A stretch of DNA of 64,000 nt, taken from assembly GCF_004683885.1 (NCBI RefSeq), contig NZ_CP038440.1:2018001-2082000 (forward strand). Direction: 5' to 3'. The translations under genes were made by a program, and so were the position numbers. Origin of the DNA: Brevundimonas sp. MF30-B (GTDB lineage: Bacteria; Pseudomonadota; Alphaproteobacteria; Caulobacterales; Caulobacteraceae). The notes under the pieces are model-generated. The model made no database searches and was not told where the DNA came from. It saw only the letters and a program-made list of their open reading frames with translations. This document shows, in pieces, positions 1-8,223 of this stretch; positions within the stretch are counted from its first letter, which is position 1; each line of letters begins with the position of its first letter.

Positions 1-258
1 GAACGGCACCACGACCCGGTCGCCCTTCCTGAGCGAGGTGTTGCCGCGTCCCACCTCCTCGACCACGCCCATGAATTCGTGGCCCAGGATGTCGCCGTTG
101 GACATGCCCGGGATGTAGCTGTCGTACAGGTGCAGGTCCGAGCCGCAGATGGCCGTGGCGGTAATGCGGATGATGGCGTCGCGCGGGTTGATGATCTGCG
201 GATCGGGCACGGTGTCGACTTGGACGTTGTGTTTGCCGTGCCAGGTGAGGGCGCGCAT
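1..258 (-). CDS. Zn-dependent alcohol dehydrogenase, N-terminal fragment cut by window edge
   Basis: Only the first 86 residues lie in the window; the gene continues past the left edge. They form the GroES-like N-terminal domain of a medium-chain, zinc-dependent alcohol or formaldehyde dehydrogenase. Candidate catalytic zinc ligands are Cys38 (motif ICGSD) and His60-Glu61 (motif GHEF). AAGGAG just upstream of the ATG supports this start. The gene lies about 50 bases downstream of the SRPBCC gene on the same strand, with no terminator between, so the two are probably co-transcribed from the stress-type promoter at 946-970. Substrate cannot be told from this part. Confidence 0.85.
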   Translation of the reverse strand, partial: MRALTWHGKHNVQVDTVPDPQIINPRDAIIRITATAICGSDLHLYDSYIPGMSNGDILGHEFMGVVEEVGRGNTSLRKGDRVVVPF

Positions 259-308
259 GGGCGGCTCCTTGAAAAAAGGCTGAAAAGGTTGGGGGGTTGA
301 GTCCGCCC

Positions 309-917
309 TCAGAGGTGACGCGGACCGCGCGGCGCGGCGTCGGGCGCGCGCGAGGTGGAGACTTCACCGGTCTCCATCAGCTGCTTGAAGCGTCGCAACT
401 CCCGCCGGGCCTGGATCCGGGGCTCGCGCTGCAGAACCTTGGCGACCACCTTGCCAACGACGCCGGCCGGCGGGTCGTAGCTGATGAACAGCCTGACCTC
501 CGTGCCGCGGCCGAAGGCGTTGTCGCGGAACCCGATCCATCCCTCGTGGTCGATATCGGAGCCCTCTGCGGCGCGCCAGGCGATGTATTCGCCTGCCCGG
601 TCCTCGGTGATCTCGGAGGTCAATTCGACATCCCCTCCGCCAGGGCCCTCGACAATCCAGGTCGACTGTCGGGTATCCGACACCCGGACTTCGTTCAGGG
701 TCTCCATGAAGGTCGGCAGGTTCCGGAAATCGCGCCAGTAGGCGTACAGGGCGTCGCGGGGCCGGTTGATCAGCACGGCCCGCACGCTGTCGGAACCGTA
801 GTCGCCCTCGTGCAGGTCCCTGTCGAGGAAGGCGGTCGGTTCGACCACGGCGTCTGTGACCGGCGTGTCCGGACCGGCTGGGGTCGCGGTCGAGGTCTGG
901 ATGGAAGTCTGGGGCAT
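309..917 (-). CDS. SRPBCC-family (START-like, cyclase/dehydrase) protein
   Basis: A 202-residue protein. Residues from about 40 on look like the SRPBCC helix-grip fold of the polyketide cyclase/dehydrase type: the stretch starting [20 protein letters not shown], then paired beta strands ([22 protein letters not shown]) and a long C-terminal helix. Such proteins bind hydrophobic ligands; the ligand here is unknown. The open frame extends upstream to 1049, but the ATG at 917 is preferred because it follows an AGGATC ribosome-binding-like sequence and lies about 30 bases downstream of the promoter -10 element. SRPBCC genes next to Zn-alcohol dehydrogenases and SDRs are common in alphaproteobacterial stress regulons (general knowledge). 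Confidence 0.8.
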   Translation of the reverse strand: MPQTSIQTSTATPAGPDTPVTDAVVEPTAFLDRDLHEGDYGSDSVRAVLINRPRDALYAYWRDFRNLPTFMETLNEVRVSDTRQSTWIVEGPGGGDVELTSEITEDRAGEYIAWRAAEGSDIDHEGWIGFRDNAFGRGTEVRLFISYDPPAGVVGKVVAKVLQREPRIQARRELRRFKQLMETGEVSTSRAPDAAPRGPRHL

Positions 918-945
918 GAGCAGGATCCTTGCGGTTCGCCAAGCC

Positions 946-970
946 AACCGACGCCCCGCCGGGACGTTCC
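946..970 (-). promoter_or_regulatory. Candidate EcfG (general stress sigma factor) promoter for the SRPBCC gene
   Basis: On the minus strand, GGAAC (970-966) and GGTT (949-946) are separated by exactly 16 bases, close to the EcfG/SigT consensus GGAAC-N16/17-CGTT. Transcription would begin about 20 bases before the ATG at 917. A mirror copy with identical spacing faces the other way at 996-1020. Confidence 0.6.
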
Positions 971-995
971 CTGCCCGCCCCCCAGGGTCGAATAC

Positions 996-1020
996 GGAAC
1001 ACCTGACGCCCGATCGGGTT
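996..1020 (+). promoter_or_regulatory. Candidate EcfG promoter for the SDR gene
   Basis: GGAAC at 996-1000 and GGTT at 1017-1020, 16 bases apart, match the alphaproteobacterial general-stress promoter apart from the first base of the -10 element. The expected transcription start near 1028 favours translation from the ATG at 1049 over the upstream GTG in the same frame at 1019, which lies inside the promoter. Confidence 0.6.
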
Positions 1021-1048
1021 GGTCGGGCGCACCGACCAGGACCCCGCA

Positions 1049-1849
1049 ATGACCGACACCCCCTCTGCCTTGGCCTCCGCCGCCCGTCCCCTGGCCCTTG
1101 TGACGGGCGCCTCCACCGGCATCGGACTGGAGCTGGCCCGCTGCTTCGCCGAAGACGGTTTCGATCTGGTGCTGGCGGCCGACACCCCCCTGGACGAGGC
1201 CCGCCGCATCGCCGAGGACCTGGGCGCGCGGGTGGAGACGGTCCAGGCGGACCTGGCCACGCCCGAGGGCGTCGACGCCTTGTGCCAAGTGGTTGGCGCG
1301 CGTGCCCTCGACGCCCTGGCGGCGAACGCGGGCCACGGTCTTGGACACGCCTTTCTTGACCAGCAGTGGGACGACATCCGCCATGTCATCGCCACCAACA
1401 TCACGGGCACGATCGCCCTGCTGCATCGGCTGATCCCAGCGATGCGCGATCGCGGCGAGGGCCGGGTCCTGCTGACCGGCTCCATCGCCGGCCTGATCCC
1501 CGGCAGTTTCCAGGCCGTCTACAACGCCAGCAAGGCCTTTGTGGACAGCTTCTCTTTCGCCCTGCGCAACGAATTAAAGGACACGGGCGTCACGGTCACA
1601 TGCCTGATGCCGGGCCCCACCGACACCGCCTTCTTCGCGCGCGCTGGCATGCTGGACACTTCGGTCGGCCAGAGCGACCACAAGGCCGACCCCGCCCAGG
1701 TGGCCCGCACCGGTTACAGGGCCATGCAAGACGGCGTCGGAGACGTGGTGGCCGGGCTGGGCAACAAGATGCAGGCCGCCATGGCCGCCGTCACCCCGCA
1801 ATCAGTGCTGGCCGAGCAGCACCGCAGGATGGCCGAGCCGAAGGCCTGA
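1049..1849 (+). CDS. SDR-family NAD(P)-dependent oxidoreductase
   Basis: A 266-residue classical short-chain dehydrogenase/reductase. The nucleotide-binding motif TGASTGIG is at residues 19-26 and NAG at 93-95. The catalytic Ser-Tyr-Lys set appears as S145, Y158 and K162 (YNASK). Length and motif spacing are normal for the family. It faces away from the SRPBCC/alcohol dehydrogenase pair and shares a promoter region with it, so all three are probably induced together by general stress. The substrate cannot be predicted. Confidence 0.85.
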   Translation: MTDTPSALASAARPLALVTGASTGIGLELARCFAEDGFDLVLAADTPLDEARRIAEDLGARVETVQADLATPEGVDALCQVVGARALDALAANAGHGLGHAFLDQQWDDIRHVIATNITGTIALLHRLIPAMRDRGEGRVLLTGSIAGLIPGSFQAVYNASKAFVDSFSFALRNELKDTGVTVTCLMPGPTDTAFFARAGMLDTSVGQSDHKADPAQVARTGYRAMQDGVGDVVAGLGNKMQAAMAAVTPQSVLAEQHRRMAEPKA

Positions 1850-2161
1850 CGGGCCGCGAATTGAAGATGCGCGGGCTTGGCGGGCTGGGGCCGTCCAGGC
1901 CGGCGCGCCGTCGTGCCGGCCCTTCCCCGTGTACGACGTCGACCCCTCAGGCCCATGAGTCCGCCTGTTCCATCAAAAGGGCCAGGAGGGCCTCGCCCTG
2001 GGCCGGTTCTCTCGACGGAACCGCGCGCCTTGAACCTGCGCCGACGTCCGGCCTGACGACGCCTGCCTCGCTCCGCCGCCTCTCCGGTCCGCTCGCCACA
2101 GCGGGGCGGCCGACTAACCCATGTGAATGCGGCACCGTGTCGGACCCCTCAGGGTCACGGC
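1850..2161. other. Intergenic stretch without a supported gene
   Basis: About 310 GC-rich bases between the SDR and the Crp-like gene. A GGAAC occurs at 2017-2021, but no CGTT or GGTT lies 16-17 bases on. I see no convincing terminator, RNA gene or short ORF with a ribosome-binding site. Confidence 0.5.
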
Positions 2162-2854
2162 ATGCTCGACGGTTTGGACCCTTCGCCAGCGGCGCGCGCC
2201 GGTCCCGCACCCTGGGGCGTGACGGACGACATGCTCGACCACCACCCCGTCCTGCGCCTTCTGCCCGCCCCCCTGCGCGACGTGGTGCGCTCTCAAGGCC
2301 GGACCTGCGCCTGCGCGTCCGGCGACCGCCTCTCGGAGGTCTCGCCCGTGGTCGGCTTCGTGTTCAGCGGCGCCCTCGCCGCCTTCGACGATCGCGGACT
2401 GGCCTGCGTCGACCTCATGGGCCCGGGCGCCACCTTTGGCTGGGAGACGGCCTTCGCGCCGCCGCCGGGCGGGCTTCGCCTGGCTTTGCTCGACAGCCGC
2501 TGGATCGAGACGCCGGTGATCGGGCTCCGTGACGCCATGGGCGCCGCCTGGCTTGAGCATGTCTTCGCCCGCCATGCCGTAGACCGCATTCACAGGCTGA
2601 AGGCGGAGTCCGCCTGCCACGCCGTCCACGCCGTCCCGGCGCGCGCTGCCAACCTGATCCGCCGTCTCTTCCAGGCGGGCGGGCCCGACGTCCGCACCAC
2701 CCAGTCCGCCATGGCGGAGGCGATGGGCGTTCAGCGCACCAGCGTGAACGCCGCCGTCAAGGCGCTGGAGAAGGACAGGGTCGTGAGCCTGCGTCGCGGA
2801 CGGATCAAGGTCCTCTGCGCCGAGCGCCTGTCCCGGGCCGCCTGCGGCTGCTGA
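2162..2854 (+). CDS. Crp/Fnr-family transcriptional regulator
   Basis: About 230 residues with the Crp/Fnr layout: an N-terminal cyclic-nucleotide-like beta-barrel (VVGFVFSGALAAF, then GATFGWETAF), a long dimerisation helix, and a C-terminal winged helix (TTQSAMAEAMGVQRTSVNAA followed by ALEKDRVV). The effector-binding half is divergent and the cAMP phosphate cassette is not recognisable. Several cysteines are present, including a C-x-C, but no clear FNR iron-sulphur spacing. The start is uncertain: GTG 2123, ATG 2162 (weak AGGG upstream) and ATG 2231 share the frame. It may control the neighbouring stress genes, but this is inference from position. Confidence 0.75.
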   Translation: MLDGLDPSPAARAGPAPWGVTDDMLDHHPVLRLLPAPLRDVVRSQGRTCACASGDRLSEVSPVVGFVFSGALAAFDDRGLACVDLMGPGATFGWETAFAPPPGGLRLALLDSRWIETPVIGLRDAMGAAWLEHVFARHAVDRIHRLKAESACHAVHAVPARAANLIRRLFQAGGPDVRTTQSAMAEAMGVQRTSVNAAVKALEKDRVVSLRRGRIKVLCAERLSRAACGC

Positions 2855-3182
2855 CGCCGCCTCGTCGGCTTCTACATGCACCAAGCCCCCGTTGGGCGCC
2901 TCACCCTAAAGCGCCGCCAACCGCAACAGTCCGGCGTGGTCATCAGGTGGACGAACCGACGGGTCAAGCTCTTCGCCCCTTGCCCCGCCCCCGGGGGATC
3001 GGCCTGCGCCCGCTCGCCTGCCGCGTGGTGGTTGAAGCCGTGTCTCCGGAGCCGTGGCCGAAGAACCCAACGCCACACTGTTCACCGGAAGCCGCCAGGC
3101 TCGGCGCAAATTCCCGCTGTAGCTGGCGAGGAGACCGGTTCGGCGATAACAACGCGGCTCACCTCCTGAAGGGACGGGCCCC
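2855..3182. other. Intergenic stretch without a supported gene
   Basis: About 330 bases between the Crp-like gene and the FkbM gene. Short open frames exist on both strands, but none has protein-like composition or a ribosome-binding site. No RNA gene or clear terminator was recognised. Confidence 0.5.
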
Positions 3183-3959
3183 GTGTTGATCGATCATCTC
3201 GTCGAGCACCTTAGACATCGTGGCGTCGTGACGACCGAAATCGCCGGCGTGCCCATCACTTTCGACCTCGCTCAGCCTCACGAGCGGCGATACGCCGCCT
3301 GCGCCGCGCTCGATGTGAAATATCCTCAGCGGGACATCGACGCCGCCCTGTACGACCATGTGCTGCGGCCCGGCGACCGCGTGCTCGACATGGGCGCGAA
3401 TATCGGCCTGACGGCCTTGGAGGCGCTTCAGCGCGGCGCCGCTCATGTGACCTGCCTAGAACCCGTGCCCGAGCTGAGCCGCCGCATTCCGGTCGATCCC
3501 CGGATCGAAGTCATAGGCGCGGCCGTCTCCGATCGAGTGGGGTGGGCTCAGCTCAGTCTGTCCGACCTTCACAATCAGGGCGCGACGCTCGCACAGGACG
3601 TGACGGAACTCTTCCCGGATCTTTTCACCGCAAACCGCTCGACGCGCGTGCCGACAGTGCCGATCGACCGACTGGACGGTCCCTACGATGTCTGGAAGAT
3701 GGATGTCGAAGGGGCTGAGGTCGCTGCGCTGCGCGGAGCCGTCGAAACCCTGAGCAAGCGTCCGCCGCGGGCGGTCATCGCCGAAGTTTATGATCAGCAT
3801 CTGAGCGACGTGCGCGATCGGCTCGAGCCCAGCCACCCTCTTGTACGGCGCGCCGGGCTCCGTCTGGACACTTACGCTCTAGACTTGCGACCGCCCGAGA
3901 CCTTCGACTCGCACCGTTATCACCCGACCAGCCCCATGTATCTGTTCGAGAGGGGCTAG
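3183..3959 (+). CDS. FkbM-family methyltransferase
   Basis: A 258-residue SAM-dependent methyltransferase. Motif I (VLDMGANIGLTALEA) is at about residues 67-81, the acidic ribose-binding residue is in CLEP (91-94), and the family signature VWKMDVEGAEVAAL is at about 170-183. FkbM proteins O-methylate sugars or natural products; next to polysaccharide genes a sugar target is likely, but this is inference. Translation probably starts at GTG 3183. The gene ends one base before the convergent transferase gene. Confidence 0.85.
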   Translation: MLIDHLVEHLRHRGVVTTEIAGVPITFDLAQPHERRYAACAALDVKYPQRDIDAALYDHVLRPGDRVLDMGANIGLTALEALQRGAAHVTCLEPVPELSRRIPVDPRIEVIGAAVSDRVGWAQLSLSDLHNQGATLAQDVTELFPDLFTANRSTRVPTVPIDRLDGPYDVWKMDVEGAEVAALRGAVETLSKRPPRAVIAEVYDQHLSDVRDRLEPSHPLVRRAGLRLDTYALDLRPPETFDSHRYHPTSPMYLFERG

Positions 3960-3960
3960 T

Positions 3961-5685
3961 TCACAGGGAAGCGGCCAGGTCGACCACTTCGACGGCTCCG
4001 CGATCCCCCACAAGAAGGAGTTGGAGGGGGCAGCCCGCCTCCTGCGTCCAGTCTGTCTCGAAGTGGTATCCGTAAAGCTGCGTCATCGGCTGCTGCAACA
4101 CGGCCGCCACATCGGGCCGCGCCTCGGCCGCGCATCCGACCGCCAGAACCTGGCCTCCCGCCACGACGACCACAGCGGCCGGAGGGAGGTCGCCGTCCTT
4201 GGCGGCTGACCATCCGATGATCCGAAGCCGATCTGCGGTCACCGAGCATTCGTCCACATTGCCCGCGAAACGCCCCGACGTGCGGGTCATCGTGATCTTG
4301 CGTCCTTCGGGTCCAGGTCCGCTCATCTGCACGGTTCGCCCGCCGATCTTCACCTGGATTGGCCGGCGCAGGGCCTGACCGCCAATGAAGATCTCAGCAT
4401 CCGGGCCCCGCTGGCTGGCCCCCAGGCGGGCCAGCCGGTCGCCCCATTCGGCCCAGTATGCCGGCGCGGACCGGTCACGGTCGCGCGTCTCGAACATGAA
4501 ATCGATGATGGCCGGAAGCGCCCCGTCTGACGTTATCAGCTCCCTGGCCAGAAAGTAGCGGCTCAGGCCGAAGGCCACCGCCTCCCTTTGCCTGGGGGGC
4601 GGGCTCAGGGACCGGAGATGGCCGCCCAGCTGGGCGGCGTCAGCCTTGAACGCGCCTTGGATGTCGAAGGCCGCCCGCCCAAGAGAGAAGGCCGGCTTTC
4701 CCATGGCCGCCGCCTCAAAGACCACTGAACTGTTGACCGCGCAGACGGCCGAGCTGTGCGAGATGAGGTGGGCGTTCGCGGTCGCCGGCAGGTCGCGCGG
4801 CAGGACCTTGACCCGCGACCCTAGGCGTCGGGCGAAGGCGAGCGCCCGGTCTTCGCGCACCAGGTTGTAGGGCCGGTGGACGGCCCCGGGGTGGGGTTTG
4901 ACGACGATGTCATAGCCCGCCTCGAGCACCACCGGCGCTAGCTGGCGCAAAAAATCTTCCGGGCTTTCAAACTCCGAGTGGACAAGCAGATTGAGGTCGT
5001 CGGCAAGCTGGAGGGGCGCCAGGACGAAAGGGCCTTCCGGGAGGTGCTCGGCCAGGGCCGGATCCAGCAGCACGCGCGCGTCGTGCGGGGACACCTCTCC
5101 CGGCTTCGGCGGGACGGCCAGCCAGCCGTCGATGTCGAAGTCCGTGACCCGCATCGCCTCGGCGGGGACCCGCAGCAGCGACGCGTTTCCGTTCACCCCT
5201 TCAGGATCGAAGTACAGGGTCGGCTGGAAAGGCGATCGGGTGGGGCCGAGCTCTGCATGCACGGCGAGCAGGCCCCGACGGTCGACAAACCGGCGCACGG
5301 CTCCGTTCTCTCCCCACAAGAGGATCACGTCGAACGGATGCTGGCGATACAGGCGCTCAAGCACGGCTTCATAGAAGTCGGTCAAGGGACCGCGGCCCGC
5401 GACGAGGTCGCTCCAGGCCGCGATGGACTTCGGTCCCCAGTGGTCGAACTGTTCGCCGATCGCCTTCCGCTCGTCCCTCGTCGGCCGCAGGCACGCCGTC
5501 GCCAGCCGTGGATCTTCGCGGGTGATGCGGTCGATGACCGCGTCGTTGCCGAAAACGCGGAGTTGCAGGTCACGCCCGGCGGGCGGGCTGGCGAGGGCGC
5601 GGCCTAGCAGCAGCGCGGCGTCGGCGAACTCATCGAACCGGTTGCGGATGGGCAGCGGCTCGGCATAGACCAGGATGCGGGTCAT
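3961..5685 (-). CDS. Capsule polysaccharide (KpsC/KpsS-like) transferase with C-terminal accessory domain
   Basis: A 574-residue protein. The central part resembles the Capsule_synth family: VVKPHPGAVHRPYN at about residues 261-274 and AVNSSVVFEAAAMGKPAF at about 316-333, followed by a glycine/alanine-rich stretch. That family transfers Kdo or related sugars in capsule synthesis. The last 100 or so residues form a separate domain with the pattern IIGWSAAKDGDLPPAAVVVV then RPDVAAVL and GYHF, resembling a beta-rich module often attached to bacterial glycosyltransferases. The ATG at 5685 overlaps the stop of the upstream gene (ATGA), indicating translational coupling; the open frame extends 8 codons further upstream. 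Confidence 0.75.
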   Translation of the reverse strand: MTRILVYAEPLPIRNRFDEFADAALLLGRALASPPAGRDLQLRVFGNDAVIDRITREDPRLATACLRPTRDERKAIGEQFDHWGPKSIAAWSDLVAGRGPLTDFYEAVLERLYRQHPFDVILLWGENGAVRRFVDRRGLLAVHAELGPTRSPFQPTLYFDPEGVNGNASLLRVPAEAMRVTDFDIDGWLAVPPKPGEVSPHDARVLLDPALAEHLPEGPFVLAPLQLADDLNLLVHSEFESPEDFLRQLAPVVLEAGYDIVVKPHPGAVHRPYNLVREDRALAFARRLGSRVKVLPRDLPATANAHLISHSSAVCAVNSSVVFEAAAMGKPAFSLGRAAFDIQGAFKADAAQLGGHLRSLSPPPRQREAVAFGLSRYFLARELITSDGALPAIIDFMFETRDRDRSAPAYWAEWGDRLARLGASQRGPDAEIFIGGQALRRPIQVKIGGRTVQMSGPGPEGRKITMTRTSGRFAGNVDECSVTADRLRIIGWSAAKDGDLPPAAVVVVAGGQVLAVGCAAEARPDVAAVLQQPMTQLYGYHFETDWTQEAGCPLQLLLVGDRGAVEVVDLAASL

Positions 5686-6194
5686 CGGCCCGTCGCCAGT
5701 TCCAGCCATTCCCCCGCCCTTGCGGACAGATCGCCAGGCAGAACGACGCCTTGAAGCCCGGGGGCGATCTCAACTGCACGGGCGAGCTGATCCTTGCTTG
5801 CGAAAGTGCCGCGGGTGAACAGGCTGAGGGCCTCGGCGCACCGTGCCGCCTGATCCAGGGTCGAAAAGCAAGGCGGAAGTTCATCCTGGGCCATCCGACG
5901 CATGTCGAAGCTGAAGTCGTCGAAGTCGACCGTGGCGGCCGCCTTCGGTTCGAGGTCATGGTAGGCTCGGGAGAAGGCCGTGGTCAGGGTCGGACGATGA
6001 AAGCCATAGATGTCGAAGCCGAGCAGCCGGTCGGCGGCTTGATCGAACGTCCACTGCGACAGGCAACGCGCATCGTGACCGAGCCGGCGCAGCCCATGGG
6101 CCAGCGACAGACACCGAGCGGAGATGGCCGGGTCGGCGGCTTGTTCGTCGCCGAGCGAACCGCCGCCGACCAGAAGCACTCGTAGCCGCGCCAT
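5682..6194 (-). CDS. Short glycosyltransferase-like protein (GT-B N-terminal half only)
   Basis: A 170-residue protein that starts like a GT-B glycosyltransferase (LRVLLVGGGSLGDEQAADPA, then a helix with ARCLSLAHGLRRLGHDAR), but lacks the C-terminal nucleotide-sugar-binding half. A GAGGG ribosome-binding site precedes the ATG. Its stop codon overlaps the start of the 574-residue transferase, so the two are made together and may act as a pair. It could be a truncated enzyme or a dedicated partner subunit; the activity is not known. Confidence 0.6.
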   Translation of the reverse strand: MARLRVLLVGGGSLGDEQAADPAISARCLSLAHGLRRLGHDARCLSQWTFDQAADRLLGFDIYGFHRPTLTTAFSRAYHDLEPKAAATVDFDDFSFDMRRMAQDELPPCFSTLDQAARCAEALSLFTRGTFASKDQLARAVEIAPGLQGVVLPGDLSARAGEWLELATGR

Positions 6195-6321
6195 TCACGT
6201 CCCTCACCGCCTCGACTTGCAGAATCTCGCGCGCCGCCCTTGCCGGACGGTCACAGCACGCTACAGCCTGGGGTGTCCAGCCTGAAACCGGTCAGGCTGG
6301 CTGTCGCCCGGAGGCCCCACC

Positions 6322-6570
6322 ATGACCGCCAAGCCGCCGTCGATCGAAGACTTGCCCGGATACGAAGCGGGCCTCGCAGCCGGCCGCCTCCAGGCGCTGG
6401 AGGAGGTCGCCGACCGCCTGGAGCGCTATGCGCTCCAGGCGCAGAAGCCGGATCTCACCGAGTCCGTCCAGACGCTCGTATTCAACTGGCGCGAACTTCT
6501 CATCTGGGTGTCACAGCTGAAGATGGCGGCGATCCAGGCGGCGGCGCGCACGCCCGACGCCACGCACTGA
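6322..6570 (+). CDS. Hypothetical protein, 82 aa
   Basis: Not recognised. A small, mainly helical protein: an N-terminal segment with GYEAGLAAGRLQALEEVADR, then ESVQTLVFNWRELLIWVSQL. A GGAGG motif 6-10 bases before the ATG supports expression. It opens a same-direction run of small genes that continues to about 9417. The GYEAGLAAG pattern occurs in several small alphaproteobacterial proteins, but I cannot assign a role. Confidence 0.6.
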   Translation: MTAKPPSIEDLPGYEAGLAAGRLQALEEVADRLERYALQAQKPDLTESVQTLVFNWRELLIWVSQLKMAAIQAAARTPDATH

Positions 6571-6621
6571 CGCCTGCCGCTCCGACTCCACGAAGCCGCT
6601 CCCCCGTGAGAAGGTCGCGGC

Positions 6622-7266
6622 ATGTGCAACCTCTATCGTCAGCGCAGCGGCCCGCAGGCCATCCTGGACCTCGCCAGAGCGATGCGGTCGGAGGTCGGCA
6701 ACCTGGCGCCGGGCGAGGTCTATCCCGACTACGCCGCGCCGATCGTCCGCTGGGAAGGGGTCGAACGCGTGTTGACCTCGGCCCGCTGGGGCATGCCGTC
6801 GCCGGCCTTCGCGCTCGAGGGCAGGAGGACGGACAAGGGCGTGACCAATGTCCGGAACACGGCTAGCCCCCACTGGCGGCGCTGGCTGGCGCCGGAGCAT
6901 CGCTGCCTGGTCCCCTTCACGGCCTTCAGCGAACCGGGCCGCGACGCCGAGGGCCGCTATCGGCCGGTCTGGTTCCGGCTGGCCGGAGACGACCCGGAGC
7001 CCCTGGCCTTTTTCGCCGGTGTCCAAGTGCAGGGATGGTCCTGCGTCCGCAAGATCAGGACCGGCCCGGAGACCTGCGATCTGTTCGCCTTCCTGACGAC
7101 CGACCCCAGCGAGCCGGTGAAGTCGGTCCATCCCCGAGCCATGCCTGTGATCCTCACGTCGACAGAGGAGCAGGAGGTCTGGATGCGCGCGTTGTGGGAT
7201 GAGGCGAAGGGGCTGCAGCGGCCATTGGCGGACGGGGCGCTGGAGATAGAGAAGGCGGCGGAATGA
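6622..7266 (+). CDS. SOS-response-associated peptidase (SRAP/YedK/HMCES family)
   Basis: A 214-residue SRAP protein. The conserved catalytic Cys2 follows the initiator Met (MCNLY). A conserved RNTASPHWRRWL stretch and the late HPRAMPVIL motif, containing the active-site His, are present. Family members form a thiazolidine link between Cys2 and abasic sites in single-stranded DNA and so protect replication forks. Length is normal. I saw no GTTC-N7-GTTC LexA box upstream. Its stop overlaps the ATG of the XRE regulator (ATGA), so the two are co-translated. Confidence 0.9.
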   Translation: MCNLYRQRSGPQAILDLARAMRSEVGNLAPGEVYPDYAAPIVRWEGVERVLTSARWGMPSPAFALEGRRTDKGVTNVRNTASPHWRRWLAPEHRCLVPFTAFSEPGRDAEGRYRPVWFRLAGDDPEPLAFFAGVQVQGWSCVRKIRTGPETCDLFAFLTTDPSEPVKSVHPRAMPVILTSTEEQEVWMRALWDEAKGLQRPLADGALEIEKAAE

Positions 7267-7667
7267 GCGCTGAGGCCAGGGACCGGATTGCACGCCCGGC
7301 TGGCAGCCGGCGGACGACGCCCGTCGATGCGGCGATAGGCCAGCGAATCAGGGACGCCAGGATTGAGCGCCGGGTGAGCCGCGAGGATCTAGCCGCCGCG
7401 ATCGGCAAGTCGTGGCAGCAACTGCAGAAGTATGAAGCCGGGGCGAACCGCGTCGCCGCATCCACGCTTCTAGGCATCTCAGCGTTCCTGGATGTGCCGC
7501 TCCTGAGCCTCTACCCGGACACATCCGGCCTGGAGGACCATTCACCGGCGCGGATACAGGGGGACTTGTCCCGGCCAGCGCTGGATCTGGCGCGCCTGTT
7601 CGACGGCCTGTCCGCCAGGGACCGGAAGGTGCTTGTGGCCGTCGCCGACCTTCTGGTTGAAAAGTAG
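7263..7667 (+). CDS. XRE-family helix-turn-helix regulator
   Basis: A 134-residue protein with a Cro/C1-type HTH at about residues 24-80 (IGQRIRDARIERRVSREDLA, then KYEAGANRVAASTL), followed by a C-terminal helical region. This resembles short alphaproteobacterial XRE regulators, whose C-terminal region may dimerise. It overlaps the SRAP gene by 4 bases and may regulate the small-gene run; target sites are unknown. Confidence 0.85.
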   Translation: MSAEARDRIARPAGSRRTTPVDAAIGQRIRDARIERRVSREDLAAAIGKSWQQLQKYEAGANRVAASTLLGISAFLDVPLLSLYPDTSGLEDHSPARIQGDLSRPALDLARLFDGLSARDRKVLVAVADLLVEK

Positions 7668-7734
7668 AGCGGGCCAACGGCTTTCGAGGTGACGGCCGGC
7701 CGCACGCCCGACTATCGTGAAGCAGGAGGTGGCC

Positions 7735-8211
7735 ATGCCCGATCGGCTGACGCGCAAGCAGCTCCAGGCCCTGCGCCTCGCCGCCGAGGGGCTGTCCAAC
7801 AAGGCGATCGGGCAACGCATGGGCCTGAGCCCGCGTACGGCCGAGTGGCACCTGCAGAACGCCTACCGGGCGCTGGGCGTGTCGGATCGGGATGAAGCCT
7901 ACGGGCTTGTGCGGGATCGCTACGGGTCTCTACCGGGGGGCCTTCCAGCACGCATCGAACCCCGCGCAGATCAGGACGTCGCGACGGCCGGCCAGGCCTC
8001 TCGAAGCGATGGCGCCGAATTGGCCACCCGCGGTCTGTTCGGGATCTACGCAAGGCTGGGGCCGTGGCGGACGCCGCCTATGCCCCGGGGGAAGCACATC
8101 ATCCTGATCGTGTCGATTGCGATGGCGCTGCTGATCCTGCTGGGCGGCGCCCTGGCGGTCATGGCGGTCAGCTTCGAGGTGGTCCAGGCCATCCGTCTCG
8201 GCGGACAATGA
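7735..8211 (+). CDS. LuxR/GerE-type HTH protein with C-terminal membrane anchor
   Basis: A 158-residue protein. Residues 4-62 are a GerE/LuxR-type HTH (TRKQLQALRLAAEGLSNKAI, then RMGLSPRTAEWHLQNAYRAL). A linker of about 55 residues follows, then one strong hydrophobic segment at about 121-146 (HIILIVSIAMALLILLGGAL). No receiver or ligand-binding domain is present. This predicts a DNA-binding protein tethered to the inner membrane, either a regulator released or controlled at the membrane or an anchored factor. AGGAGG ahead of the ATG at 7735 favours this start over the one six codons upstream. Confidence 0.75.
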   Translation: MPDRLTRKQLQALRLAAEGLSNKAIGQRMGLSPRTAEWHLQNAYRALGVSDRDEAYGLVRDRYGSLPGGLPARIEPRADQDVATAGQASRSDGAELATRGLFGIYARLGPWRTPPMPRGKHIILIVSIAMALLILLGGALAVMAVSFEVVQAIRLGGQ

Positions 8212-8223
8212 TCGGAGAGGACG

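Noticed and set aside
2017..2021. GGAAC upstream of the Crp-like gene as a third stress promoter in that region
   Set aside because: Neither CGTT nor GGTT occurs 16 or 17 bases downstream.
6571..6621. LexA operator ahead of the SRAP gene
   Set aside because: No GTTC-N7-GTTC element is present in the gap or just upstream of it, so SOS control is not supported by sequence.
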